Source: Moorena bouillonii PNG
Lineage (GTDB): Bacteria; Cyanobacteriota; Cyanobacteriia; Cyanobacteriales; Coleofasciculaceae
NCBI RefSeq assembly: GCF_001942495.1
Contig: NZ_MKZS01000001.1
Coordinates: 4,727,035 to 4,762,405, forward strand
Length of the DNA stretch: 35,371 nt
Direction: 5' to 3'
How positions within the stretch are numbered: the stretch's first letter is position 1; each line of letters starts with the position of its first letter. Below the pieces are notes generated by a model. It was not told where the DNA came from. It saw only the letters and a program-made list of their open reading frames with translations, and did not search any database. Position numbers and translations under genes: made by a program. This document shows, one piece after another, positions 1-8,360 of the stretch.

Positions 1-1654
1 TCCCAGAGCATCTGCCGCACAAATACGCACATCAAAGTGGTCATCATCCAGCAATTTACTTAAGGGGTGGATGGTGGCTTCTGTCCCGATTTCTCCCAGA
101 GCATCTGCCGCACAAATACGCACATCAAAGTGGTCATCATCCAGCAATTTACTTAAGGGGTGGATGGTGGCTTCTGTCCCGATTTCTCCCAGAGCATCTG
201 CCGCACAAATACGCACATCAAAGTGGTCATCATCCAGCAATTTAATTAAGGGCTCGATGGTAGCTTCTGTCCCGATTTTTCCCAGAGATTTTGCAGCACT
301 ACTACGCACAAAATAGTAGTCATCATCCAGCAATTTAATTAACGGTTCAATCGTGGCTTTTGTGCCAATTTTTCCCAGAGCTTCTGCCGCAATTTTACGC
401 ACATATGAGTGGGGATCATCCAGGCATTTAATTAAGGGGTCAATCGTGACTTCTGTGACAATTTTTTCCAGAGCTTCTGCCGCACTTTTACGCACCCAAT
501 AGTCAGGATCATCCAGGCATTTAATTAAGGGGTTAATCGCCGCTTCTGTGCCAATTTTTCCCAGAGCTTCTGCCGCCATGATTCGCACATATGAGTGGGG
601 ATGATCCAGGTATTTAATTAACGGGTTAATCGCCGTTTCTGTGCCAATTTTAGCCAGAGCTTCTGCCGCACTTTTACGCACCCAATAGTCAGGATCATCC
701 AGCAATTTAATTAAGGGTTCGATGGTGGCTTCTCTCCCGATTTTTTCCAGAGCATCTGCCGCCATAATTCGCACATATGAGTGGTCATTGTCCAGCAATT
801 TAATTGACCGATCTATCGTGGCTTGTCTCACGATTTTTTCCAGAGCATCTGCTGCACTCCTACGCACATCAAAGTGGTCATCATCGAGCAATTTAATTAA
901 GGGGTCTATGGTGGCTTCTGTCCCGATTTTTCCCAGAGCATATGCTGCACTCCTACGCACAGAAAACTTGTCATCATCGAGCAATTTAATTAAGGGGTCT
1001 ATGGTGGCTTCTGTCCCGATTTCTCCCAGAGCTTCTGCCGCACAAATACGCACATCATAGTCGTGATCATCCAGCAATTTAATTAAGGGGTCGATGGTGG
1101 CTTCTGTCCCAATTTTTACCAGAGCTTCTGCCGCACAAATACGCACATCAGAGTCGTCATCATCGAGGAATTTAATTAAGGGGTCGATGGTGGCTTCTGT
1201 CCCGATTTTTTCCAGAGCTTTTGCCGCACTACTACGCACATCAGAGTCGTGATCATCCAGCAATTTAATTAAGGGGTCGATGGTGGCTTCTGTCCCGATT
1301 TCTCCCAGAGCATCTGCCGCACAAATACGCACATCAGAGTCGGGAGCATCCAGCCATTTAATTAACCGGTCGATGGTGGCTTCTGTCCCGATTTTTCCCA
1401 GAGCTTCTGCCGCACTACTACGCACATCAAAGTGGTCATCATCCAGCAATTTAATTAACGGTTCAATCGTGGCTTCTGTCCCGATTTTAACCAGAGAATA
1501 AGCCGCACTACTACGCACAAAATAGTAGTCATCATCCAGCAATTTAATTAACGGTTCAATCGTGGCTTCTGTGCCGATTTTTTCCAAAATTTTTGCCGCA
1601 CTACTACGCACATCAAAGTGGTCATCATCCAGGCATTTACTTAGCTCAGGTATC
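1..1654 (-). repeat. 93-bp tandem repeats encoding HEAT units
   Basis: A landmark in each unit (cca or cga, then gcaattta or a variant) falls at 48, 141, 234 and so on to 1629, which is exactly 48+93k for k=0-17. No indel breaks the register over 18 units. The first units (about 1-250) are identical over the full period. Some more distant units are also nearly identical: 297-359 matches 1506-1568, thirteen periods away. It is a protein-coding tandem array, not a CRISPR. Confidence 0.95.
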
Positions 1655-3081
1655 GCTTTGTCTGATCCAGTTATTTCCAACAGCTCAACCTTAAAAAATT
1701 TCGGAACCTTTAACCCAGCCACCAACTCAACAGTCTGCTCTTGAAACTCCGGTTTTACTGCTCCTGCTAACCTCGCTCCCAGTTGCCAATCCACTGCTAA
1801 CCCTAACCTTACCACTCGCTGGGCTTGGGCTTGATCATCTACCAATTGCAGCATCAATACCAGAGTTTCTGTCCATGTCAAATAATTGAGATAGTTCTGT
1901 TGTAACTCCTGATCCCTAAGACGTGGTAATTGCTTCAATAAATATTCCGCTGTATAGTATTCTTGGATTAGTTGGTGTCGAAACTCAATCAACTCTCCTG
2001 ATTGTTGAATCAAGTGATGGTTGAGTAAGTCCTTTAGCCAAGCTCTAGCGCGAACTTTAGGATCGATACAACCATTCTGACCTAGATAGTTAGTTAAAAT
2101 TTCCTCGGCTTTTGTCTTAGGAATAGCAACAGTAATCTCTTTGGGCTTATCCCCTGTTGTCATCACAAAAGCTAACTGTTGCAGCAGGTCTGGCCAAAAT
2201 CCTCTTGATTCCTCGGAAACCTTAACATCTTGCTTGATGTTATCAGAATAGAACTGGGTAAATGAGCGAAACACTAACCCCAGATTCGATGGTATCTCTC
2301 CCTTATCCTGAAACAGGGCACACAGCATCATCAATAGTAGGGGGGTTTGCCCAAATTCCCGTAAGCGATCGCCCAACTGCTCAAGCATCTGCTCTCCCTG
2401 TTGTGGCAAATACTTTCGGACAAACTCCGACATTTGCTCTACACTCAAGGGTTGCATTTCCAACTTCTTTTGAATCCCCAAGTCACCACCTACTCCTAAA
2501 TCCCTAGTGGTGAAAATCATGGGAGTACGCTTCTGGTAATCCCTCCGAAACTGAGTCAAATCCACACGTGCTGCTTCTGACGGTAGCTCGTTCACCCCAT
2601 CGATCAGTAACCAGAATTGTCCATCAAACAATAATCTTTCGATTTCGGTGGAGTTGAGGAGTACACCATGACGTTTCAGAAAATTCCGCACTAACTCCAG
2701 CACCGATTTCTGGTAATATCGCAGTTCCACCAGCACCGGAATTTTCCCTTGTATTCCCTCATCCCCCAACAATCGCACTAACGCAGTGGATTTTCCTGAA
2801 CCCGGACGTCCCATCAGTAAAACATGGTCAACAGCATACTTGCGCAATCCTTCTAGGACAGGCAAGCGCTCAGTTTCTTCCGGATTTTCGTATTCTTCCC
2901 GATTTTCGTCTCGTTGTGGCTGCTCCGACTTGATGGTTTGCACCATTAGGCCATTAAACAGCATAGGGGTTCGTTGCTGCTGCTTGGGCTTGCGGCCTTC
3001 GACATCAGTGAGGGTATAAACTTGCCACCATTGGGCGTAGCTGTTACGGATTGATGCTAGATAGGGATCCCAATTGACCAT
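1..3081 (-). CDS. NACHT-family STAND NTPase with C-terminal HEAT repeats (3' end outside window)
   Basis: The minus strand is open from an ATG at 3081 through position 1 (1,027 codons, no stop), so the C-terminus is missing. A short N-terminal segment of about 85 residues, rich in Trp and Tyr at its start, leads to Walker A GRPGSGKST (residues 91-99) and Walker B LLIDGVNELP (158-167). Helical STAND-type sequence follows to about residue 475. After that come 31-residue HEAT units with the pattern DPLIKLLDDxxxDVRxxAAEALGKIGTEATI. NACHT proteins are ATP-driven switches, and the repeat arm usually senses a ligand or protein. Some bacterial NACHT proteins are antiphage, but no effector domain is visible here, so the output is unknown. 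A role in defence or signalling is inference. No strong Shine-Dalgarno sequence marks the start. The plus-strand open frames over the repeats are shadows. Confidence 0.88.
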   Translation of the reverse strand, partial: MVNWDPYLASIRNSYAQWWQVYTLTDVEGRKPKQQQRTPMLFNGLMVQTIKSEQPQRDENREEYENPEETERLPVLEGLRKYAVDHVLLMGRPGSGKSTALVRLLGDEGIQGKIPVLVELRYYQKSVLELVRNFLKRHGVLLNSTEIERLLFDGQFWLLIDGVNELPSEAARVDLTQFRRDYQKRTPMIFTTRDLGVGGDLGIQKKLEMQPLSVEQMSEFVRKYLPQQGEQMLEQLGDRLREFGQTPLLLMMLCALFQDKGEIPSNLGLVFRSFTQFYSDNIKQDVKVSEESRGFWPDLLQQLAFVMTTGDKPKEITVAIPKTKAEEILTNYLGQNGCIDPKVRARAWLKDLLNHHLIQQSGELIEFRHQLIQEYYTAEYLLKQLPRLRDQELQQNYLNYLTWTETLVLMLQLVDDQAQAQRVVRLGLAVDWQLGARLAGAVKPEFQEQTVELVAGLKVPKFFKVELLEITGSDKAIPELSKCLDDDHFDVRSSAAKILEKIGTEATIEPLIKLLDDDYYFVRSSAAYSLVKIGTEATIEPLIKLLDDDHFDVRSSAAEALGKIGTEATIDRLIKWLDAPDSDVRICAADALGEIGTEATIDPLIKLLDDHDSDVRSSAAKALEKIGTEATIDPLIKFLDDDDSDVRICAAEALVKIGTEATIDPLIKLLDDHDYDVRICAAEALGEIGTEATIDPLIKLLDDDKFSVRRSAAYALGKIGTEATIDPLIKLLDDDHFDVRRSAADALEKIVRQATIDRSIKLLDNDHSYVRIMAADALEKIGREATIEPLIKLLDDPDYWVRKSAAEALAKIGTETAINPLIKYLDHPHSYVRIMAAEALGKIGTEAAINPLIKCLDDPDYWVRKSAAEALEKIVTEVTIDPLIKCLDDPHSYVRKIAAEALGKIGTKATIEPLIKLLDDDYYFVRSSAAKSLGKIGTEATIEPLIKLLDDDHFDVRICAADALGEIGTEATIHPLSKLLDDDHFDVRICAADALGEIGTEATIHPLSKLLDDDHFDVRICAADALG

Positions 3082-3148
3082 CTTAAGGATGAATTATGAA
3101 GGTTGAATTATATTGCACCCTTGTGATTTATTCTAGCTGGGCAGCTGA

Positions 3149-3352
3149 GTTGGTGGGCAGTGCTTTGCTATGGGATCGGGAGCTGAGCTGATTGGTCTGC
3201 TGCACTGCCCACCCTACATCGGCTGAGTTGGTGGAACTGGCATCTTGCCAGTTTCAATATATGTTGGGGCGGGCAGTTGGTGGGCAGTGCTTTGCTATGG
3301 GATCGGGAGCTGTACTGATTGCTCTGCTGCACTGCCCACCCTACATCGGCTG
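3149..3352. repeat. Two 77-bp direct repeats with inverted ends; rest of the 3082-3659 gap
   Basis: Copy 1 (3149-3225) and copy 2 (3276-3352) differ at only a few positions and lie 127 bp apart. Each has GTGGGCAGTGC near its left side and GCACTGCCCAC near its right, so each can fold into a hairpin. They resemble small non-coding REP/MITE-type elements. Open frames on both strands here are by-products of the palindromes. The rest of the gap between the NACHT gene and the 3660 gene (3353-3659) is AT-rich, and I see no gene or clear signal in it. Confidence 0.75.
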
Positions 3353-3659
3353 GTGTGATTGTGATTGTAGTTGCAATTATAGTTGACAAAATTATCTATA
3401 AGTGCTTATACCCCTTGCCCTAGATATTTCCATCTCCTGATCACCCCATTTCCCGGTCTTCCAGTGCTATTCTCCGACTGGCAACTGTTAGGATAATATT
3501 TTTTTTGTAAATTAGTTGAGAAAGCTTTGCATTTGACCCCTAGATAGACTAAACTAGTCTAGGAGTATTAGCAATAACTAATCCCTGGCTGCTCAAATCT
3601 TCCCTTAACCGAGGCAGCTTGGTTCCAGCTTTTAACAAAAAACTATAGCATTATTGATT

Positions 3660-3929
3660 ATGGATCCATCTATATCTGAATCAGAGGCCAGTCAAGTGAT
3701 TGAGATCAAGTGGGGAGAGCGATGGCAAGTCTATCGGCGCTTGCAAGAGCTAGAGATTCCCTGTCACTGTAAGACTGACCAGCCCTTGAGAGCTGAAATC
3801 GATAATGTCACGGCTTTGATTCAAATTTGGAGTATCCTCAGACAGCTAACCCTTCCGCGCCAGGAGTTAATATCCTGGCTCGATGATTGCTGGCGGCTTC
3901 CTAGCAAAAGGCGCAAGGAGAAACTTTAA
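3660..3929 (+). CDS. Small conserved-looking hypothetical protein (89 aa)
   Basis: I chose the ATG at 3660 because the frame opens upstream only with a TTG (3654). The product is an 89-residue soluble protein with no signal peptide or membrane segment. The middle reads IKWGERWQVYRRLQELEI, followed by a Cys-His-Cys triplet (CHC). A helical C-terminal half contains SWLDDCW and ends in a basic tail (KRRKEKL). The composition is that of a real folded protein, but I do not recognise a domain. It stands alone, with about 580 bp upstream and a repeat array downstream, so context gives no role. Confidence 0.6.
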   Translation: MDPSISESEASQVIEIKWGERWQVYRRLQELEIPCHCKTDQPLRAEIDNVTALIQIWSILRQLTLPRQELISWLDDCWRLPSKRRKEKL

Positions 3930-4011
3930 GTAGTAGGTAAGCATTCAGCCCTCAGCGGTCAGCCGTCAGCTTTCCATAACTCAGATTAAACTACTGATCC
4001 TGCAGGTCTAC

Positions 4012-4109
4012 TCAACCTTCAACCTTCAACCTTCAACCAACAAACCTTCAACCTCCCAACCTTCAACCTCCCAACCTTCAACCTCCCAACCTGCCAACCT
4101 GCCAACCTT
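4012..4109. repeat. Heptamer array (caacctt and variants)
   Basis: Tandem 7-bp units of the form caacctt drift into cctccca and cctgcca variants. They fill the space between the 89-aa gene and the ABC ATPase. They match the short tandemly repeated repetitive (STRR) heptamers known from filamentous cyanobacteria. Confidence 0.85.
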
Positions 4110-4134
4110 AAAAGAATACCTTTAAGATCCATTC

Positions 4135-5211
4135 ATGACAAAACCAGCAATTCTACATTTAGAAGGGATTACTAAACACTTTGAGCAAACCACTGAGCCA
4201 GCAGTGGGGAATGTGTCGTTTACCCTCCATGAAGGGGATTTACTGGGATTAGTGGGGCCATCTGGCTGTGGCAAAACGACTTTACTGCGGATTGTAGCTG
4301 GATTTGAGCGACCCCAAGCCGGACTAGTGGTATTGGCAGGACGGAAAGTGAGTGGGCCAGGGTATTGGTTACCACCAGAACAGCGCAATACTGGTATGGT
4401 CTTTCAAGACTATGCTCTATTTCCTCATCTGACCGTAGCAGAGAATGTGGCGTTTGGGCTTAAGCAGAATCGGAAACAGAAGAGTGGTGTCTCGGTCAAG
4501 AATAATACGGAAGATGCGATCGCATTAGTCGGATTAGCTGGCATGGGCAAACGTTATCCCCACGAACTCTCTGGTGGTCAGCAGCAGCGAGTTGCCCTAG
4601 CCCGTGCCTTAGCCCCCAGACCTAAATTAATTCTATTGGATGAACCCCTCAGCAATCTGGATGTCCAAGTGCGTCTGCGGTTGCGTCAGGAAGTGCGAGC
4701 TATTCTCAAAGAAACCGGAACCTCTGCTATTTTTGTCACCCATGACCAAGAAGAAGCCTTGTCGATATCCGACCAAGTGGGAGTCATGCGTTCTGGTCGA
4801 TTAGAGCAATTGGGGACACCAGAAGAAATCTATACCAATCCCAGCTCTCGCTTTGTAGCAGAATTCGTCACCCAAGCCAACTTTTTACCAGCCCAACGCA
4901 GAGGAGACCTATGGGAAACAGAAGTAGGCTCCTTTGCCATCAGAGTCAATGATGCCATACTTAATACTAAACTCGATCAGCTCGAGGAAGGGGAGCTCAT
5001 GCTTCGGGAAGAAAATGTTCTTCTCAACCCTGATGATAACTCCACCGTAGTGATTCAAGACCGACACTTCCTAGGTCGTGAATACCGCTACTGTTTACAA
5101 ACCGCTTCCGGCAAAAAACTCCACGCTCGCACCAACCTAAGCACTCAGTTACCGGTAGGAAAGCGGGTGCGAGTGTCTGTAGCTGACCCATCAGTAGCGA
5201 TTTTTGCCTGA
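4135..5211 (+). CDS. ABC transporter ATP-binding protein, Fe(3+)/FbpC-FutC type
   Basis: The 358-residue protein has all ABC ATPase motifs: Walker A GPSGCGKTT (41-49), Q-loop VFQDYALFPH (Q91), signature LSGGQ (145-149), Walker B LILLDEP (165-171), D-loop NLD and switch His203 in FVTHD. About 110 residues after the switch form a C-terminal regulatory TOBE-like domain, as in the FbpC/CysA/PotA group. The PPEQRNTGMVFQDYALFPHLTV-like block between Walker A and the helical domain is typical of ferric-iron FbpC/FutC ATPases. It would drive import at the inner face of the plasma membrane. No permease or binding-protein gene lies next to it, so substrate assignment rests on similarity alone. Sulfate, molybdate or polyamine remain possible. 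Confidence 0.88.
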   Translation: MTKPAILHLEGITKHFEQTTEPAVGNVSFTLHEGDLLGLVGPSGCGKTTLLRIVAGFERPQAGLVVLAGRKVSGPGYWLPPEQRNTGMVFQDYALFPHLTVAENVAFGLKQNRKQKSGVSVKNNTEDAIALVGLAGMGKRYPHELSGGQQQRVALARALAPRPKLILLDEPLSNLDVQVRLRLRQEVRAILKETGTSAIFVTHDQEEALSISDQVGVMRSGRLEQLGTPEEIYTNPSSRFVAEFVTQANFLPAQRRGDLWETEVGSFAIRVNDAILNTKLDQLEEGELMLREENVLLNPDDNSTVVIQDRHFLGREYRYCLQTASGKKLHARTNLSTQLPVGKRVRVSVADPSVAIFA

Positions 5212-5520
5212 GGGAACAGGGAAAAGGGAATAGGGAATAGGGAGTAGGGAGTAGGGAGTAGGGAGTAGGGAGCAGGGAGTGTGGGGAGCAAGGCTTGCGG
5301 TTTCCATGGGGCTGACATTGAATGTACCTCATAAGTAGGGAAAACGCTATAACAAACTGAAAGCATCAAATCTTATCACTGTTGCCTGTTCTCCGTTCCC
5401 TGTTCCCTTACAGAAGTAATAACAATCAATTTTAGTACTGAAATAATCGAATCTTATCACTGTTCCGCGTTCCCGATTCCCGATTCCCGATTCCCGATTC
5501 CCGATTCCCGATTCCCTACC
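5212..5520. repeat. STRR-like heptamer arrays in the 5212-5554 gap
   Basis: The gap between the ABC ATPase and the convergent SLATT gene holds two arrays. About 5214-5281 has ggagtag-like 7-bp units, and about 5467-5516 has gattccc units repeated at least six times. Between them is a TTGAATGTACCTCAT stretch whose GTACCTCAT core recurs at 11651. Open frames read across these arrays are not credible genes. No promoter or terminator is clear. Confidence 0.85.
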
Positions 5521-5554
5521 TTGACAGGTCAAGATCTCAATTAAACAGATGGAG

Positions 5555-6412
5555 TTAATCCTGTTTATTCTCTCCTGACTGATTGCCATTAGACCCTGAG
5601 TCATTGCCATTAGAGGATTGGACTTGCTTGAGATGAATCTTATTCACCTGAACAATATAATGTTCTATGGCCTTTTGTGATTGTTGTTGACGTCGCGGGC
5701 CATCGGATGAATCAGAAAAGCGATAAGCTGGAGTAACTCCCAAGACAAATTTTTCCTGTTCCGCCTCTAACAATTCTACAGTAGTGTTGGCAGCAATCCA
5801 ATTTTCTTGAAACGGAAAGGAAGTAGAGACACTAGCAACAATAGAAGCAACAGCTGGAAAGATTACCGGGAGCCACTTTAGTAATGCAGAACCAGTTTCT
5901 AATTTGTCTAGCAAGACTAAAATTGGTGTTATTCCCGATAAAATAATGGTTAACATTTGGGCAACATAGTAAGCATTTCGGGAGGTCCTGCGGGTCTTTT
6001 TATAATCGTCAATTAACTCCTGGCTATAGTTTAATGCTTTTTCTATCGCTAGAGTTATGGGGTTATTCTCTGTGGAATTATTACCGCACCAGAGCCCACT
6101 ACACAGTTTAGATTTTTTGAGCAGTTGAAACTCATGATTAGCTTCTTTATAGTCTTGCCACAATTGTTTATTAATTAGAAACAGAAATATAAAAACGGCA
6201 AAACAAGCAGCGCTAACGATTAGCAATATTTGACGGTGTGAGATAAAAAGAGAGGCAATTCCGACCCCAACCCCAGCAGCCAGGAATAAATAAGAACCTA
6301 GGCTTATTAAAACTGAAGGTTTTGAAATTGATGAAGAAGAGATTTGCTCTATTGTCTTAGGAATTTTAGTCTCTGGAATTCCGTCAACTTGCGTTGCTTC
6401 CAAATTCGTCAT
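5555..6412 (-). CDS. SLATT/DUF4231-like membrane protein
   Basis: This 285-residue protein has two hydrophobic hairpins, at about residues 36-83 and 149-197, separated by a polar helical segment. The motif FPFQENW follows the last membrane helix. The next region has the ELLEAEQEKFVLGVTPAY pattern typical of DUF4231 proteins in the SLATT group. SLATT proteins are predicted small membrane proteins, some proposed as pore-forming effectors in nucleotide-signalled defence. No nucleotide synthase or other partner gene is adjacent, so a defence role here is speculative. The C-terminal tail is low complexity (Ser, Asn, Gly) and arises from a small DNA duplication near 5582-5616. The start is the ATG at 6412, with no clear ribosome-binding site. 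Confidence 0.72.
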   Translation of the reverse strand: MTNLEATQVDGIPETKIPKTIEQISSSSISKPSVLISLGSYLFLAAGVGVGIASLFISHRQILLIVSAACFAVFIFLFLINKQLWQDYKEANHEFQLLKKSKLCSGLWCGNNSTENNPITLAIEKALNYSQELIDDYKKTRRTSRNAYYVAQMLTIILSGITPILVLLDKLETGSALLKWLPVIFPAVASIVASVSTSFPFQENWIAANTTVELLEAEQEKFVLGVTPAYRFSDSSDGPRRQQQSQKAIEHYIVQVNKIHLKQVQSSNGNDSGSNGNQSGENKQD

Positions 6413-6560
6413 TTTTATCTAATTGTTAATAAAGTTAATGGACAGAATTGTCTCCAGTCAATTCTAGCAAGTGGGCATTGCTGATTGGTAGAGTACTCAG
6501 AAATCCCACTGTTCACCCTCCGTTATGATTTTTTTTTGAAATTTTGCTGTTTGACCCAGT

Positions 6561-6634
6561 GGTGCGTTACGGGGCGGGCTTTACCAACCCTGGCTACGAG
6601 GTTGAAAATGACGGCGAGACCCCCTAACGCATCC
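6561..6634. repeat. Short inverted-repeat element (MITE/REP-like)
   Basis: GGTGCGTTACGGGG (6561-6574) faces CCCCCTAACGCATCC (6620-6634), giving arms of about 13 bp with one or two mismatches around a 45-bp centre. It lies in the 336-bp gap between the SLATT gene and the IS element. It looks like a small non-autonomous repeat. I see nothing else in 6413-6560. Confidence 0.55.
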
Positions 6635-6671
6635 TATGCAACTCCCTATATTTTATCGAAAATAGGAGAGT

Positions 6672-6742
6672 TTGAGAGGGGAAAGAATACCCAGTCCTCT
6701 TAGGTCGGGGATGAATTTCCCCTCTCAAGTGGCGTAAGCCAC
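6672..6742. repeat. Left-end hairpins of the IS element
   Basis: TTGAGAGGGGAAA (6672-6684) is perfectly complementary to TTTCCCCTCTCAA (6716-6728) with a 31-nt loop. A second hairpin GTGGC-gtaa-GCCAC sits at 6729-6742, just after the stop of the minus-strand RHH gene. The pair could be the left-end hairpins recognised by a TnpA, or a terminator for the RHH gene. Confidence 0.5.
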
Positions 6743-6748
6743 AATCTG

Positions 6749-6931
6749 TTAACTAGGCAATACACCGGCTTTTCCCAACGCTTCCAAATATTCGGACAGA
6801 CTTACACCGGCAACGGAAGCTAATCGCTTCAGTCCGTTCCATGCTGTATCCGTCACTCTAATGGTATGTGCTCCTTTGGGTTCCCCGTGAATACAGGGTC
6901 TTCCCATTTTTTTTGTTTCTGTTTTAGCCAT
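6749..6931 (-). CDS. Small ribbon-helix-helix-like protein linked to TnpB
   Basis: A 60-residue protein with a basic N-terminus (KTETKKMGRP, resembling an AT-hook core). A strand-helix-helix pattern follows: HTIRVTDTAW, then NGLKRLASVAG, then SLSEYLEALGKAG. This is how Arc/CopG/MetJ-type RHH DNA-binding proteins look. It is divergent from tnpB with 64 bp between the starts, a good place for a shared operator. Inference: it represses tnpB or its own promoter. Binding to the element ends is an alternative. No toxin gene partner is present apart from TnpB. Confidence 0.65.
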   Translation of the reverse strand: MAKTETKKMGRPCIHGEPKGAHTIRVTDTAWNGLKRLASVAGVSLSEYLEALGKAGVLPS

Positions 6932-6995
6932 TTCCTGATCACTTTACGATTCTATAATCTATAATTAAGATAGCACGGATAAAGAGGTCGATACC

Positions 6996-8348
6996 ATGCA
7001 ATACGGATACGTCTACAAGCTCATTCCAAGTTCTCAGCAGATGACTGTCATGAATCGGTGGCTGGATATGCTCAAAGCGCAGTACAACTATCTGTTAAGG
7101 GATAGGAATGATTCCTATGAGCAGGTTAAGTCACCTAAAATGGGGAATTACTGCGACTTGAGGACTCGTGGAGAGGCGTGTCCGTTGACTTGCTCGGTCA
7201 ATAAGTCAACCTCTGTTGGTTATCCTTGGAAGAAAAGCCAGAAAAATCCTAGACGTAGTGTTTATGAGGTTCAAAGTTCTACTCTTCCGAGTTTAAAAAA
7301 AGAACGCCCTTGGTACAAAAAAATACACTCAACTGTCCTGCAACAAATGCTCAGACAGTTGGATACCGCCTTCTCAAAATTCTTTAAAGGTGAAGCAGGG
7401 TATCCCAAACCGAAAAGACCTTCTCGTTACCGGAGCTTCAAGTACTCACCAGGTCAAGTAAAACTTGACGGCAATCGAATTTACTTGCCCGGAATAGGAT
7501 GGATGAGATTTTATAATTCTCGTCCTATCCCAACAGGTTTCACGATGAAATCTGTGACCGTGCGTCGAAAGTCACGGGGTTGGTTTGTCAGTATTCAGAT
7601 CGAGGACAAATCAGTTCCGTTACCTCCGGTGAAAACTACTGATGAAATCAACCCAAATTGTGTCAAAGGATGCGATTTAGGTATCAATAAACTTGTCAGT
7701 ACTTCTGATGGCGAAACTATTGCAAACCCATCTAACACTAAAAAGTTCAAGCGTAAAAAAAGGCGCTTGAAACTAAGACAAAGAGTTGCGAGTCGGAAGC
7801 AGAAAGGCTCAAATAACCGCAAAGAATCTTTTAGTAAGGTTGCGTCGTTACACGAACGATTAGCCAACAAGCGTTCTGCGTACCATTGGGAAGTGGCTAA
7901 AAAATTGACCGATGGTACAGATGCCCTGGTTTTTGAAGATCTCAACATTAAGGGTATGAAGTCTCGTTGCAAACCCAAGCCCAATCAGGATGGTGGATAT
8001 GATGGCAACGGACAATCTGCCAAAAGAGCACTCAATCGTGTAATATCTGAAGCCGCCTGGGGAGAACTAGTAAAGAAGGTAGAAGTCGTGGCTGGGAAGT
8101 CAGGCATAGCGATCATCAAAGTCAACCCTAAGCATACATCTGTTGAATGCCCGAAATGCCATCACATCAGTGCAGACAATAGACATGGGGAAAAGTTCCT
8201 CTGTACTGAATGCGGATATCACGATGATGCTGATGTGAACGGTGGTGTAAACATTAGGAACAGGGGTTTAAAACAACTGGGTATTGACCCCATCCAGCTA
8301 CCCTCGGTGCGAGGGAAAGTTACGCCCATGGAAATAACAGCCACTTAG
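6996..8348 (+). CDS. tnpB: TnpB, RNA-guided nuclease of IS200/IS605 (IS1341) family
   Basis: The 450-residue product has the full TnpB layout. The RuvC-I Asp lies in KGCDLGINKL (D227), the RuvC-II Glu in LVFEDLNIKGM (E314), and a zinc finger is formed by C385, C388, C403 and C406. RuvC-III follows in DDADVNGGVNI (D411 or D413). All catalytic residues seem present, so nuclease activity is expected, unlike the nuclease-dead TldR relatives. A Cys-containing insertion near residues 53-66 of the N-terminal domain is longer than in ISDra2-type proteins. The ATG at 6996 has a GAGG about nine bases upstream. TnpB proteins use an omega-RNA from the element's right end to cut DNA and keep the element at its site. 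Confidence 0.92.
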   Translation: MQYGYVYKLIPSSQQMTVMNRWLDMLKAQYNYLLRDRNDSYEQVKSPKMGNYCDLRTRGEACPLTCSVNKSTSVGYPWKKSQKNPRRSVYEVQSSTLPSLKKERPWYKKIHSTVLQQMLRQLDTAFSKFFKGEAGYPKPKRPSRYRSFKYSPGQVKLDGNRIYLPGIGWMRFYNSRPIPTGFTMKSVTVRRKSRGWFVSIQIEDKSVPLPPVKTTDEINPNCVKGCDLGINKLVSTSDGETIANPSNTKKFKRKKRRLKLRQRVASRKQKGSNNRKESFSKVASLHERLANKRSAYHWEVAKKLTDGTDALVFEDLNIKGMKSRCKPKPNQDGGYDGNGQSAKRALNRVISEAAWGELVKKVEVVAGKSGIAIIKVNPKHTSVECPKCHHISADNRHGEKFLCTECGYHDDADVNGGVNIRNRGLKQLGIDPIQLPSVRGKVTPMEITAT

Positions 8349-8360
8349 GTTGTGCCTGGG

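Noticed and set aside
1-1654. CRISPR-like periodic array
   Set aside because: The 93-bp units are contiguous, coding and without variable spacers.
71-1744. Several plus-strand open frames with peptide repeats (SSNLIKGSMVASVP)
   Set aside because: They are the complement of the HEAT-repeat coding array, whose minus-strand frame is open throughout and encodes a known fold.
5212-5520. CRISPR or coding reading of heptamer arrays
   Set aside because: Units are 7 bp with no spacers, and the open frames have repeat-only composition.
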